Shown: positions 36,023 through 44,765 of the stretch, piece after piece
How positions within the stretch are numbered: the stretch's first letter is position 1
Layout: every line of letters starts with the position of its first letter
Assembly: GCF_947488465.1 (NCBI RefSeq)
Contig: NZ_CANKZA010000001.1
Coordinates: 496,001-560,000 of the forward strand
DNA: 64,000 bases
Direction of reading: 5' to 3'
Source: an uncultured Microbacterium sp.
Lineage (GTDB): Bacteria > Actinomycetota > Actinomycetes > Actinomycetales > Microbacteriaceae
Made by a program: the position numbers and the translations under genes
The notes under the pieces: generated by a model
What the model saw: the letters and a program-made list of their open reading frames with translations, nothing else
Database searches by the model: none
Told to the model about the DNA's origin: nothing

Positions 36023-38355
36023 GCCTTCGCTCTGCTCGTCGCCGCGACCTGCGGCTCGTGCCGATCGCGCTGGCGACCTGGCTGACCTCGGCGATTCTGA
36101 TCGTGCACGCGGCGGCTGCGCCTGTCGTGGCCGCGCTGCTCTGGGGGACTGCGCTCGGACTCCTCGCCGTCGCCGTCCTCGCACGTCGACGACAGGGGCT
36201 CCTGCGACTCGTCGTCATCGGGGCCGTGTGCGCGGCCGTGGCCGCGGCGGCGGCATCGACCGTCGCCGTCGCAGCCGGGCCGCGCGCGCAGGTGGCGGAG
36301 TGGCAGATCAGCGGCGGGCGAGCGCTCGAAGCGGAGGCCGTTGTCGTCGGCAAGATCGAACGCACCGCGACGGGGTGGCGCTTCGATGCCCGGCTGCGGT
36401 CGCTCGCGACCGGTCCGGTCGTGCACGTCTCCACCGTGCCGGTGATGATCCGCGTGACAGAGGTCGCGGCGGGGCTCGATCTTGGCGCGGTTGTCTCGGT
36501 CGAGGGGACCGCGTGGCCCGCGGATGCCGGTGAGCGTGCGGTGCTGGTCCTCGATGCGGCCGGCGCTCCCCGCATCCTTGAGCCGCCCGGCGGAGCGCTC
36601 GCCGCCGCGTCGGCACTCCGTCACGGACTCCTCGCGACGACGGAGGGCCTGCCGCTTCCCGCAGGGGGCCTTATCGCGGGGCTGGCGGTCGGCGACACGT
36701 CGGCTGTCACGGCCGAGCTCGATGGCGCCATGAAGACGGCATCGCTCTCGCATCTGACGGCGGTGTCGGGGGCCAACTGTGCTCTCGTCGTCGGGATCGC
36801 CTTCGCCGTGGCGGCACTGTGCGGGGCGCGCCGAGGGGTGCGCGTCGTGGTCGGTCTCATCGCGCTCGGTGGTTTCGTCGTCCTCGTCTCCCCGGAACCG
36901 AGCGTCGTCCGGGCCGCGGTGATGGCCGCCGTCGCCATGCTCGGCGTTCTCCTCGGCCGCACGGGAGCCGGCGTGTCCCTGCTGAGCACAGCGGTGGCAG
37001 CTATCCTCGTGGTGGATCCCTGGCAGGCGGGAGCGCTCGGTTTCGCTCTGTCCGCCGCGGCAACGGGCGCGTTGCTTCTCGGTGCTGGACCGCTCGCCGA
37101 CGGCCTCGCGCGATGGATGCCGGCGCCTCTCGCGCTGGCGCTCTCGGTGCCGCTCGCGGCGCAATTGGCGTGTGGGCCACTCCTCGTACTCCTCACGCCG
37201 CAGGTTCCGGTGTACGGGGTCCTGGCAAACCTCCTCGCCGCGCCCGCGGCGCCCCTCGGAACGGTGCTCGGACTGCTCGCGTGCCTGTGCGCCGGCATCC
37301 CCCTCCTCGGGTCGGGTCTCGCCGCAATCGCGTGGCTGCCTGCTGCGTGGATCGCCGGCACAGCAGACCTCCTCGCCCATGCACCGGGTGCGACCGTCAC
37401 ATGGCTCGAGGGATGGCCGGGGCTTCTCGCGCTGGCCGTTGTCGGGGCATCGATGGCCGGGATGATCGTGCGCACAACCGGACGCGTGCGGGTCCTCTCG
37501 ACGTGGGTGGCGGCAACAGGTCTCGGCGTCTTCCTCGCGCTCGGGCCGGTCGCCGGAGCATGGACGAGGATGCAGGTGCCGGAGCGGTGGGCGATCGTCG
37601 CGTGCGACGTCGGTCAGGGCGATGCCGTGCTGGTGCGCTCGGCCGGTGTGGTCGCGCTCATCGACACCGGACCGGACCCCGGATCGGTGAACGAATGTCT
37701 CGATCTGATCGGTGTGTCCAGGATCGACCTCCTCATCCTGACCCATTTCGATCTCGATCATCGCGGGGGAGTGGATGCCGTCATCGGCCGCGTGGGCACC
37801 GTTGTGCACGGGCCGCCGGGGGATCCGGAGCATCAGAGCGTGCTCGATGCCCTGGCCGCCGGCGGGGCGCGCCTGCAACGCGCGACGATCGGTCTCCACG
37901 GCGCGTTGGGCGGCGCCCAGTGGCGGGTGCTATGGCCGCAGCGCGGAACGCTTCCCGGCAACGACGCCAGCGTGGTGGTCGACATCCACGGCGGCGGCGT
38001 GCCCGACTCGTTGTTCCTCGGTGATCTGTCGGGAGCGGCTCAACGAACCGTCGCTGCGAACGCAGCACTCCGCCCGCACTACACGGTCGTCAAGGTGGCG
38101 CACCACGGCAGCGCCGATCAAGATCCGGCACTGTATGCAGGGCTGACACCTGCAGTCGCCCTGATCTCGGTGGGGGAGAACACGTACGGTCACCCGCGTG
38201 CGGAGACGCTGGCCTTCTTGAACGACGACCGCGCCCGCATCGTCCGTACGGATCAGGGCGGCACGGCGGCGGTGTGGATGCAGGAGGGCGGGCTGCGCCT
38301 CTGGCACGCCGAACAGATCGTCAGCGGGGGCTCTGGTGTCGGCGCCGGTGGCTAG
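36019..38355 (+). CDS. comEC: ComEC/Rec2 DNA uptake channel
   Basis: 778 residues from a GTG overlapping the comEA stop. The N-terminal part is hydrophobic with an OB-like extracellular insert. The competence domain follows (VGDTSAVTAELDGAMKTASL, LTAVSGANCALVVG). The C-terminal metallo-beta-lactamase domain has THFDLDHRGG and VAHHGSADQ. It should move single-stranded DNA through the membrane. Whether this strain is transformable is not shown, since no pilus genes lie in the window. Confidence 0.93.
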   Translation: MSLRSARRRDLRLVPIALATWLTSAILIVHAAAAPVVAALLWGTALGLLAVAVLARRRQGLLRLVVIGAVCAAVAAAAASTVAVAAGPRAQVAEWQISGGRALEAEAVVVGKIERTATGWRFDARLRSLATGPVVHVSTVPVMIRVTEVAAGLDLGAVVSVEGTAWPADAGERAVLVLDAAGAPRILEPPGGALAAASALRHGLLATTEGLPLPAGGLIAGLAVGDTSAVTAELDGAMKTASLSHLTAVSGANCALVVGIAFAVAALCGARRGVRVVVGLIALGGFVVLVSPEPSVVRAAVMAAVAMLGVLLGRTGAGVSLLSTAVAAILVVDPWQAGALGFALSAAATGALLLGAGPLADGLARWMPAPLALALSVPLAAQLACGPLLVLLTPQVPVYGVLANLLAAPAAPLGTVLGLLACLCAGIPLLGSGLAAIAWLPAAWIAGTADLLAHAPGATVTWLEGWPGLLALAVVGASMAGMIVRTTGRVRVLSTWVAATGLGVFLALGPVAGAWTRMQVPERWAIVACDVGQGDAVLVRSAGVVALIDTGPDPGSVNECLDLIGVSRIDLLILTHFDLDHRGGVDAVIGRVGTVVHGPPGDPEHQSVLDALAAGGARLQRATIGLHGALGGAQWRVLWPQRGTLPGNDASVVVDIHGGGVPDSLFLGDLSGAAQRTVAANAALRPHYTVVKVAHHGSADQDPALYAGLTPAVALISVGENTYGHPRAETLAFLNDDRARIVRTDQGGTAAVWMQEGGLRLWHAEQIVSGGSGVGAGG

Positions 38356-38364
38356 GCTGGGACG
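38353..38364 (+). promoter_or_regulatory. Leaderless-type -10 of holA
   Basis: TAGGCT (38353-38358), six bases, then ATG at 38365; it overlaps the comEC stop codon. Confidence 0.55.
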
Positions 38365-39399
38365 ATGCCGCCCGCACCTCGCCGTTCCGCCGGTCGCACC
38401 GCTTCCGCGATCCCGCAGGTGTCATGGCGTGCCCCGCAGCCCGCACCGATCGTGCTGGTCTCGGGCCCCGAAGAAGTCTGCGCCGAACGGGCGGTCGCCG
38501 GCATCCGCGACTATCTGCGTGCCGAAGACCCGAGCGTCGAGGTCTCCGACCTGCGTGCCGATGATTACACGTCCGGCAGTCTGCTCACGCTGACGTCTCC
38601 CTCGCTGTTCGGCGAGCCGCGCCTCGTGCGCGTGGCCGGCGTCGAAAAGTGCTCAGATGCGTTTCTGAGCGAAGCGCTCGCCTATCTCGAGGCACCGCAA
38701 GAAGGTGCGACAGTGACGCTGCGGCACACCGGGGCGAGTGTGCGCGGCAAAAAGCTCCTCGAGGCGATCCGCAGCGGCACCGGCGGCGGAATCGAGATCG
38801 CGGTGCCGGCGATCAAGCGTGATTCCGACAGGTTCGATTTCGCCGCGGGGGAGTTCCAGACAGCGGGCCGTCGCATCGCGCCGAACGCGCTCCGAGCCCT
38901 CGTGGGTGCCTTCGCCGATGACGTCACCGAGCTCGCGGCAGCCTGCCAGCAGCTCATTTCCGACGTGGCCGGCGACATCGATGAGGCCGTCGTGACACGG
39001 TACTACGGCGGGCGCGTCGAAACCTCCGCGTTCGCCGTCGCCGACACGGCGATCGCTGGCCGCTATGGCGAGGCCCTCATCACCCTGCGTCATGCGCTGG
39101 CCAGCGGCGCCGATCCGGTGCCGCTCGTCGCAGCGATCGCGATGAAACTGCGCACGATGGCGCGTGTGGCCGGCTCGCGCGAATCGTCGAGCGCTCTGGC
39201 AGCCCGCATCGGCATGAAGGACTGGCAGGTCGATCGCGCGCGACGCGACCTCACCGGTTGGAACGAAGCGACGCTCGGGATGGCCATCCAGGCTGCCGCA
39301 CGGGCGGACGCTGAGGTCAAGGGCGCGTCGCGCGACCCGGTCTTCGCCGTCGAACGGCTCGTCACCGTCATTGCGACGCGCGCCCCCTTCGGCGCCTGA
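38365..39399 (+). CDS. holA: DNA polymerase III delta subunit
   Basis: Clamp-loader subunit that opens the beta sliding clamp. The 344 residues contain ASVRGKKLLEAIR, the PNALRALVGAFADDVTELAA segment, and RHALASGADPVPLVAAIAMK near the end. It starts 10 bp after comEC, in the usual order. It has its own TAGGCT leaderless-type promoter, so it can be expressed without the competence genes. Confidence 0.9.
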   Translation: MPPAPRRSAGRTASAIPQVSWRAPQPAPIVLVSGPEEVCAERAVAGIRDYLRAEDPSVEVSDLRADDYTSGSLLTLTSPSLFGEPRLVRVAGVEKCSDAFLSEALAYLEAPQEGATVTLRHTGASVRGKKLLEAIRSGTGGGIEIAVPAIKRDSDRFDFAAGEFQTAGRRIAPNALRALVGAFADDVTELAAACQQLISDVAGDIDEAVVTRYYGGRVETSAFAVADTAIAGRYGEALITLRHALASGADPVPLVAAIAMKLRTMARVAGSRESSSALAARIGMKDWQVDRARRDLTGWNEATLGMAIQAAARADAEVKGASRDPVFAVERLVTVIATRAPFGA

Positions 39400-39408
39400 C
39401 GCCTGCCC

Positions 39409-39459
39409 GCGGGGCAGGTGATGCCGCATCGGCGCGTGGAGGCGACCACAGCTGCCCCG
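39409..39459. repeat. REP-like palindromic element, copy 1
   Basis: GCGGGGCAG (39409-39417), 2 nt, GATGCCGCATC (39420-39430), then a right arm CTGCCCCG (39452-39459). The element also forms an alternate hairpin with CCTGCCC (39402-39408). It lies between the convergent holA and exonuclease genes. A second copy is at 50307. Confidence 0.65.
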
Positions 39460-39633
39460 TGAGCGTGAGTGGGCGAAAGCGAGGCCGTGGCTGATCGGCA
39501 GACGTGGTGCCGTTGTTCCGGACCACGTCGACGTGCCTCAGAGGCGGCGGCCGCTCATGCCGGCCCCCGCACAGCCGGACGAACGCGACGATCTCGACGA
39601 CTTCAGTGACCTCATCGCGAGCGATCCTGCTGC
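39460..39633. other. Intergenic space before the exonuclease gene
   Basis: No gene is supported here. A plus-strand frame rich in Asp (DERDDLDDFSDLIASD) runs into the 3' end of the exonuclease gene, without a convincing start site or family. Confidence 0.4.
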
Positions 39634-40410
39634 TCAGCGGATCGGCCAGGCACCGTCAAGGTGCTCAGCAGGGTCGAGCCGGCCGACGCTGATGAAGTAC
39701 TCGGTGAGGCTTTCTGCCTGGTCCCGCGCCCAGCCGATCTGCTGCGTGTGCAACTCGCGGAGATCGGCGGGCAAAGCGAAGCGCCCCGCGAGTGCCTGGG
39801 CGACGCGGCCCGCCGCGATCGCGTCGGCAGCGGCGTCATGTGCGCCGGTGAGCTCGACCGCGTAGTGCGCGGCGACGACTTCGAGTGTGCGCTTTCCCTT
39901 GCGGTAGCGGTCATGGGCTTTGTCGAGCACGAGCGGGTCGATCACGGGCGCAGGCGCGACGATCGGCTCGATGCCGTACCGGAGCGCCTCGTACTTCAAC
40001 AGGGAAAAGTCGTACGGTGCGTTGTAGGCCACGACGGGGATGCCGGCATCCAGCAGGGCACGCAGTGCCGAGACGATTTCGGCCACGACCTCCCGGGCCG
40101 GTCTGCCGTGCGCGCGGGCATGCTGCGTGCTGATGCCGTGGATCGCCGATGCCCCTTCGGGGATCTCAACGCCAGGATCGGCCAGCCATGACTGTGCGCG
40201 CAGAGCGACGCCGCCGGACCCGAGAAGACCCACATGGGCGGTGACGACGCGATCGGTGGTGACGTCGACCCCCGTGGTCTCGAGGTCGAAGACCCCGACC
40301 GAGTGCGCCCAATGCGTCGATTCAACCGCCGGCTCAGCCGCGCGCTCCGGCTCCGCCGACCACAGGTCGTCGTCGAAGAGCGGGAGCGGCTCGGGGTGCC
40401 AGGACTGCAT
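39634..40410 (-). CDS. DEDDh 3'-5' exonuclease (DnaQ/epsilon-like)
   Basis: 258 residues. The first catalytic motif is VFDLETTGVD (D42, E44). NAPYDFSLLKYE gives the second acidic residue, and the ELTGAHDAAADA histidine/aspartate pair the DEDDh end. An N-terminal 35-residue extension precedes the fold. It is likely a stand-alone exonuclease in DNA repair or RNA trimming; the main replicative epsilon role is not shown. TAGCGT lies 6 nt before the ATG. Confidence 0.88.
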   Translation of the reverse strand: MQSWHPEPLPLFDDDLWSAEPERAAEPAVESTHWAHSVGVFDLETTGVDVTTDRVVTAHVGLLGSGGVALRAQSWLADPGVEIPEGASAIHGISTQHARAHGRPAREVVAEIVSALRALLDAGIPVVAYNAPYDFSLLKYEALRYGIEPIVAPAPVIDPLVLDKAHDRYRKGKRTLEVVAAHYAVELTGAHDAAADAIAAGRVAQALAGRFALPADLRELHTQQIGWARDQAESLTEYFISVGRLDPAEHLDGAWPIR

Positions 40411-40422
40411 GCTTCGACGCTA
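40411..40422 (-). promoter_or_regulatory. Leaderless-type -10 of the exonuclease gene
   Basis: TAGCGT (complement of 40417-40422), six bases, then ATG at 40410. Confidence 0.55.
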
Positions 40423-40464
40423 GAGCCTGCCTCCGACATGACCGGGGAGGCCACGCCGCGCTCG

Positions 40465-40476
40465 TAGACTCGACGG
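40465..40476 (+). promoter_or_regulatory. Leaderless-type -10 of the alpha/beta hydrolase gene
   Basis: TAGACT (40465-40470), six bases, then ATG at 40477. Confidence 0.55.
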
Positions 40477-41376
40477 ATGGTCGCCCCGTCTCCCTACGCC
40501 TCCCGTCTCGCGCAGATTCCCGTGGAGCGCCACGAGGTGAACGTGCGCGGCGGGACGACGGCGTACTGGGTCTACGGTGACCCTCATGCGGAGACCACCG
40601 TGGTCGCGGTGCACGGATATCGCGGCGAGCACCATGGTCTGGATCCCGTCGTCGCCTACCTCGACGACATCCGGATCATCTCCCCGGACCTGCCCGGTTT
40701 CGGCGAGACGGCTCCTCTCCCCGCTGTCCCGCACACGCTGGAGACCTACGCCGACTGGCTCACCGACTTCGTGCGCGCCGTTGCGCCGGGTGCCGTTGTG
40801 CTCGGCCACTCGTTCGGGTCGATTGTCGTGGCCGCGGCGGTGGCGGGAGGGCTCGAGGTGCCGAAGGTCATCCTCGTCAATCCCATCGGCGCTCCCGCCC
40901 TCGAGGGCCCGCGCGGCATCCTCACGCGGCTCGCCGTCTTCTACTACTGGGCGGGCGCGAAGCTGCCGAAACCCATCGGGGACGCACTTCTGCGCAATGG
41001 CCTGATCGTCCGCGTCATGAGCGTCTCGATGGCCAAGACGAAGGATGCCGAGCTCCGCACCTTCATCCACGATCAGCACGACACGTACTTTTCCCGCTTC
41101 GCCGATCGCGACGTCCTGCACGAGGGATTCGTGGCGTCGGTGTCACACGATGTCCGCGCCTTCGCGCCCCGGATCACTCAGCCGACCCTCTTGATCGCCG
41201 CGGACCGCGACGACATCACGCCGATCGAGGCAGAGCGTCACCTTCAGACGCTCTTCCCTCAGGCCGAGCTCGTCGAAATCACCGGCGTCGGCCACCTCAT
41301 CCACTACGAGAAGCCGAGCGAAGCGGCGGCGGCGATCACACGCTTTCTTCGGCCTTCCGCCGACGGTAGGCGATGA
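40477..41376 (+). CDS. Alpha/beta hydrolase
   Basis: 299 residues with the alpha/beta fold: oxyanion region VHGYRGEHHGLDP, nucleophile elbow VLGHSFGS (Ser), acid in AADRDDITP, and catalytic His in GVGHLIHYEKP. Substrate unknown. It is divergent from the exonuclease. The last 41 bp overlap, tail to tail, the end of the CGNR gene on the other strand. Confidence 0.9.
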   Translation: MVAPSPYASRLAQIPVERHEVNVRGGTTAYWVYGDPHAETTVVAVHGYRGEHHGLDPVVAYLDDIRIISPDLPGFGETAPLPAVPHTLETYADWLTDFVRAVAPGAVVLGHSFGSIVVAAAVAGGLEVPKVILVNPIGAPALEGPRGILTRLAVFYYWAGAKLPKPIGDALLRNGLIVRVMSVSMAKTKDAELRTFIHDQHDTYFSRFADRDVLHEGFVASVSHDVRAFAPRITQPTLLIAADRDDITPIEAERHLQTLFPQAELVEITGVGHLIHYEKPSEAAAAITRFLRPSADGRR

Positions 41377-41896
41377 CGTTCATGCGGTTGCCGCAATTGC
41401 CGGTGTCGCAGTAGCGCTTGGAGCCGTTCTTCGAGAAGTCGATGTAGACGGACTCGCAGTCATCTGCGTCGCAGATGCGCACGCGATCCCATTGGTCGGA
41501 TCGGATGATGTCGACGAACGCCATGGCGGCTTCCACCAGCATGCGGGTGGAGAGCGGCGCGTCCGACTCGGTGGCATGGATATGCCAGTCGAACCCGTCG
41601 TGGATCACGAGCTGGGGGAGCGCCTGACCGTCTCGCAGCATCGCGTTCACGAGCGGCACCGCTTCCTCCCGGTCGACGTCCCACAGGGCGCGCAGGCGCT
41701 GCCGGTTCCCGCGCACCATATCCAGCTCCGCATCGTCGCGGTGGAAGGTGCCGGTGTACGCGTACTCGTCGAAATAGGTGTCGAAATCGGCCTGTGAGAC
41801 CAGGCGGTCGATCCCATCGCCGTCGGTGGCGGGAAGCGTGTTCACGAGCGCGGCGGCCGCGCGCAGAGACATTTCGGTGTCATGGATGAAAACCAT
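41336..41896 (-). CDS. CGNR zinc-finger domain protein (ABATE-type)
   Basis: 186 residues. The C-terminus holds CDADDC followed by CDTGNCGNRMNVIAYRRRK, the CGNR zinc ribbon with four cysteines. The N-terminal domain is of the ABATE type and ends in a helical stretch. Such proteins are thought to be transcription regulators. Target genes are unknown. The 3' end overlaps the hydrolase gene by 41 bp. Confidence 0.87.
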   Translation of the reverse strand: MVFIHDTEMSLRAAAALVNTLPATDGDGIDRLVSQADFDTYFDEYAYTGTFHRDDAELDMVRGNRQRLRALWDVDREEAVPLVNAMLRDGQALPQLVIHDGFDWHIHATESDAPLSTRMLVEAAMAFVDIIRSDQWDRVRICDADDCESVYIDFSKNGSKRYCDTGNCGNRMNVIAYRRRKAEESV

Positions 41897-41998
41897 GTTG
41901 ACTCCTGACTCTCGAGGGCCGTACCGTCACTAGTGTAAACACCTCACACCCCTGACAGGCGCCGGCGTGCACCTGTCCCCGTAGAACGCAGGCCGCTC

Positions 41999-43039
41999 GT
42001 GACGCACACGGCTCCTCTTCCGACTCACCTGACGCAGACCCGAAGCATGCCCGTCCATCGCACGACCGGGATCGTCTTGGCCGTCGTGTCGGCGCTCGCG
42101 TTCTCCTCGAGCGGCCCGCTCGTCAAGCCACTGCTCGAGGCAGGATGGTCGTTGTCGGCCGCCCTGATCGTCCGGATGGGTCTTGCCGGCCTCCTCCTCT
42201 CGCCTCTGCTCATCCGCACGATCGCCCGCGAGCGGTCCTTTCTTCGTCGGCATGGATGGGCGCTCCTGGCGTTCGGGCTCATCCCCGTCGCCGGATGTCA
42301 GCTCTTCTTCTTCTCAGCCATGCAGCGGATGCCGGTGGCTGTCGCGCTCCTCATCCAATACCTCGCCCCGGTCATGCTCGTGGCGTTCGTGTGGCTGCGG
42401 ACGCGGCGCAGGCCCTCCCGGCTGGTACTCGCCGGCTCGGTGGTCGCCGTCGCCGGACTCGTCCTCGTCGTCGACATCGCCGGTGCACGCTTCGATCTGC
42501 TGGGAACGATCCTCGCCCTCGCCGCGGCCGTGTGCGTCTGCGTCTACTTCGTGATGTCCGAGCGGACCGGCGACGACCTGCCGCCGCTCGCTCTTGCATC
42601 CGGCGGCTTGCTCGTCGGCGCGCTCTTCATGGTGGCTCTGGCTGTCACCGGCATCATGCCGTTCACTGCTCCGGATGCGACAGTCGCTTTCCGGGGTGTC
42701 GAGATGCCCGGTCTCGTGCCGCTGCTCTGGGTCGGCGCCGTCGGTACGACGCTCGGCTACGCGCTCGGCGTGATGGCAGTGCCGCGCATCGGCTCGCGGC
42801 TGGCATCCTTCATCGGGCTCTCTGAAGTCCTCTTCGCACTGGCGTTCGCGTGGCTCTTGCTCGACGAAACGCCGGCGGTGATCCAGTTCGTCGGTGGCGC
42901 GTTGATCTTGGTCGGGGTGATCCTGGTGCGCTTGGATGCCGCCGAGGCGGACGTCGTCACGCCGAGCGCGGTGGGGACGCCGGTCGACCTGGTTCCGCGC
43001 GTAGCGCCTCCAGAAGAGGGCGTACGCGATAGCCGATGA
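41999..43039 (+). CDS. EamA/DMT family transporter
   Basis: About 346 residues with ten transmembrane helices in two EamA repeats (GIVLAVVSALAFSSSGPLVK for the first, LLGTILALAAAVCVCVYFVM for the second). It likely exports small metabolites or amino acids; the cargo is unknown. The GTG at 41999 is the longest start; the ATG at 42047 (MPVHRTTG) right before the first helix is equally likely. The last 83 bp overlap the Lrp gene on the opposite strand. Confidence 0.85.
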   Translation: MTHTAPLPTHLTQTRSMPVHRTTGIVLAVVSALAFSSSGPLVKPLLEAGWSLSAALIVRMGLAGLLLSPLLIRTIARERSFLRRHGWALLAFGLIPVAGCQLFFFSAMQRMPVAVALLIQYLAPVMLVAFVWLRTRRRPSRLVLAGSVVAVAGLVLVVDIAGARFDLLGTILALAAAVCVCVYFVMSERTGDDLPPLALASGGLLVGALFMVALAVTGIMPFTAPDATVAFRGVEMPGLVPLLWVGAVGTTLGYALGVMAVPRIGSRLASFIGLSEVLFALAFAWLLLDETPAVIQFVGGALILVGVILVRLDAAEADVVTPSAVGTPVDLVPRVAPPEEGVRDSR

Positions 43040-43460
43040 CCTCGCCCATCACCAGTGAGGTCTCGGTGCGTTCCACGCCGTCGATCGACAGGATGCGGGC
43101 ATCCACCTCGAAGAGGTGCTGCGTGTCGCGCGCGGCCACGCGTGCCATCAGATCGATCTGACCGCTCAGCCCGTGCACTTGGACGACTTCGGGAAGCTCG
43201 GCCAGTTCGGAGGTGATGCGGGGGAGATCGGCCTGATGGACGGTGATGCTGATCATGGCTTCGATCGGAAGCCCCAGCGCCTTGGGCGACATCGCACGCT
43301 CGAAAGACAAGAACACCCCCGATCGTTCCAGCTTCGCCATGCGCGCCTGGACGGTGTTGCGCGAGAGGCCGAGACGGTCGGCGAGTGCGACGACCGTGGC
43401 GCGATGGTCATCGGCCAACGCGTTCAGCAGCTCCAGATCTACGTGGTCGAGAAGTCCCAT
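42957..43460 (-). CDS. Lrp/AsnC family regulator
   Basis: 167 residues from ATG 43460 (MGLLDHVDLELLNALADDHR): a winged helix (LADRLGLSRNTVQARMAKLE) followed by a RAM ligand-binding domain (ISITVHQADLPRITSEL). An upstream in-frame extension was rejected as it would be low-complexity. It is divergent from the bkd genes, and such Lrp proteins commonly sense branched-chain amino acids or oxoacids and switch on bkd. A TATGGT hexamer lies 8 nt before the ATG. Confidence 0.88.
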   Translation of the reverse strand: MGLLDHVDLELLNALADDHRATVVALADRLGLSRNTVQARMAKLERSGVFLSFERAMSPKALGLPIEAMISITVHQADLPRITSELAELPEVVQVHGLSGQIDLMARVAARDTQHLFEVDARILSIDGVERTETSLVMGEVIGYRVRPLLEALRAEPGRPASPPRSA

Positions 43461-43492
43461 AGTGCCCAACCATAACAGGCCAAGGGTTCTCG

Positions 43493-43555
43493 TGTTACGC
43501 AACATGCTCAACGGGGATCCGGATGCTTGAGCGAGGTGCGATGCAGACGTAGCCT
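43493..43555 (+). promoter_or_regulatory. Candidate bkd promoter and Lrp site
   Basis: TTGAGC (43527-43532), a 17-bp spacer and TAGCCT (43550-43555) form a good promoter. A TGTT-ACGC-AACA palindrome (43493-43504) lies about 60 bp before the inferred start, a usual place for an Lrp activator. The leader to the E1alpha ATG is about 75 nt. Confidence 0.5.
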
Positions 43556-43637
43556 CGACTCCATCGGCGATGAGGCCGACGCTCTGCGACGGCCCACGGT
43601 TCACGAGACCCACGGCCGGAAAACAGAAGGGACGACG

Positions 43638-44765
43638 ATGACGTACACCCTGACCCCGCCCACTGCCCGTGACTCCGACCTGGACGACGTGGCGATGTTG
43701 CTGACGCCACACGGCGAGCGCCGGGCTGACCCTCAGCTGGATCGGTGGATCGCCGATCTAAATACCGAAGTTCTTCGCGGTTTGTACCGCGACATGGCTC
43801 TGGTCCGGCGGATCGATGCGGAGGGTGTCGCTCTCCAGCGTCAAGGACATCTGGGTCTCTGGGCGCCGGCCCAGGGTCAGGAGGCGGTCCAAGTCGGTAC
43901 GGCACGGGCCACCCGACCCGACGACTTTCTCTTCCCCAGCTACCGCGAGGTCGGCGTACTCGCCATGCGAAATGCGCGCCCGGCAGATCTCCTCCTCGGA
44001 TGGCGCGGCGAGATGCACGGGACCTTCGACCCGCACGAGCTCCACATGGCGACACCGCAAATCATCATCGGCGCGCAGACCCTGCACGCGGTCGGCTATG
44101 CGATGGGTATTCAGCGAGACGACGCCGATCAGGTCGCTGTGGCCTACTTCGGTGACGGTGCCACGAGTCAAGGGGACGTGAACGAGGCGATGGTCTTCGC
44201 CTCGTCGTTTGCCGCCCCCATGGTCTTCGTCTGCTCGAACAACCAGTGGGCGATTTCCGAGCCGGTCACGGTGCAGTCGCGATATCCGATCGCGGGCCGC
44301 TCCCCGGGGTTCGGCATTCCGAGTCTCCGCATCGACGGCAACGATGTGCTGGCCTGCACCGCCGCGATGCGCTGGGCGCTCGATCATGCACGCCGCGGGC
44401 TCGGGCCCGTCTTCCTCGAGGCAGTCACCTACCGGATGGGCCCGCACACGACCTCCGACGACCCGACCCGCTACCGGCGGGAAGCCGACGTGGCACGGTG
44501 GCGTGCACGCGACCCGCTGACCCGGCTCGAGGCCTATCTTCGGGTCGAGAATGCCTTCGACGATGCCTTCGTGGCCGATGTCGCGGCCGCGGGCGATGCG
44601 TTCGCGACCGAGATGCGTACCGTCGTGCTCACCGCGGTCAGCCGGCGGCCGCTCGACGTGCTCGATCATGTCTACGCCGAACCCCACAGCGGTCTCGACC
44701 GCGAACGCCGCCGGTTCGCTGCGTTCCTCGACGGGTTCCCCGACGACCAGGAGGCGGGGCGATGA
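43638..44765 (+). CDS. bkdA: Branched-chain 2-oxoacid dehydrogenase E1 alpha (or pyruvate-type E1 alpha)
   Basis: 375 residues; thiamine diphosphate-dependent decarboxylation of a 2-oxoacid, first half of E1. The ThDP motif is GDGATSQGDVNEAMVFASSF...NN, with the HELHMATPQIIIGAQTLHAV stretch before it. The start at 43638 has a purine-rich ribosome site. The four-base overlap with the next gene shows an operon. The neighbours (Lrp, acyl-CoA dehydrogenase, CitE-like lyase) favour branched-chain over pyruvate substrate. Confidence 0.88.
   Translation: MTYTLTPPTARDSDLDDVAMLLTPHGERRADPQLDRWIADLNTEVLRGLYRDMALVRRIDAEGVALQRQGHLGLWAPAQGQEAVQVGTARATRPDDFLFPSYREVGVLAMRNARPADLLLGWRGEMHGTFDPHELHMATPQIIIGAQTLHAVGYAMGIQRDDADQVAVAYFGDGATSQGDVNEAMVFASSFAAPMVFVCSNNQWAISEPVTVQSRYPIAGRSPGFGIPSLRIDGNDVLACTAAMRWALDHARRGLGPVFLEAVTYRMGPHTTSDDPTRYRREADVARWRARDPLTRLEAYLRVENAFDDAFVADVAAAGDAFATEMRTVVLTAVSRRPLDVLDHVYAEPHSGLDRERRRFAAFLDGFPDDQEAGR

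Noticed and set aside
35770..37899. A 709-residue open frame antisense to comEC, and similar long ones antisense to rne (4035-5648) and the PTS gene (26852-28822)
   Set aside because: They are rich in Arg, Asp, Gly and His, have no recognisable domain, and mirror well-supported genes. In very GC-rich DNA such open antisense frames arise by codon bias.
39533..39865. Plus-strand frame with Asp-rich start after holA
   Set aside because: It runs into the exonuclease gene on the other strand, has no ribosome site or family, and its codon use fades after about 35 residues.
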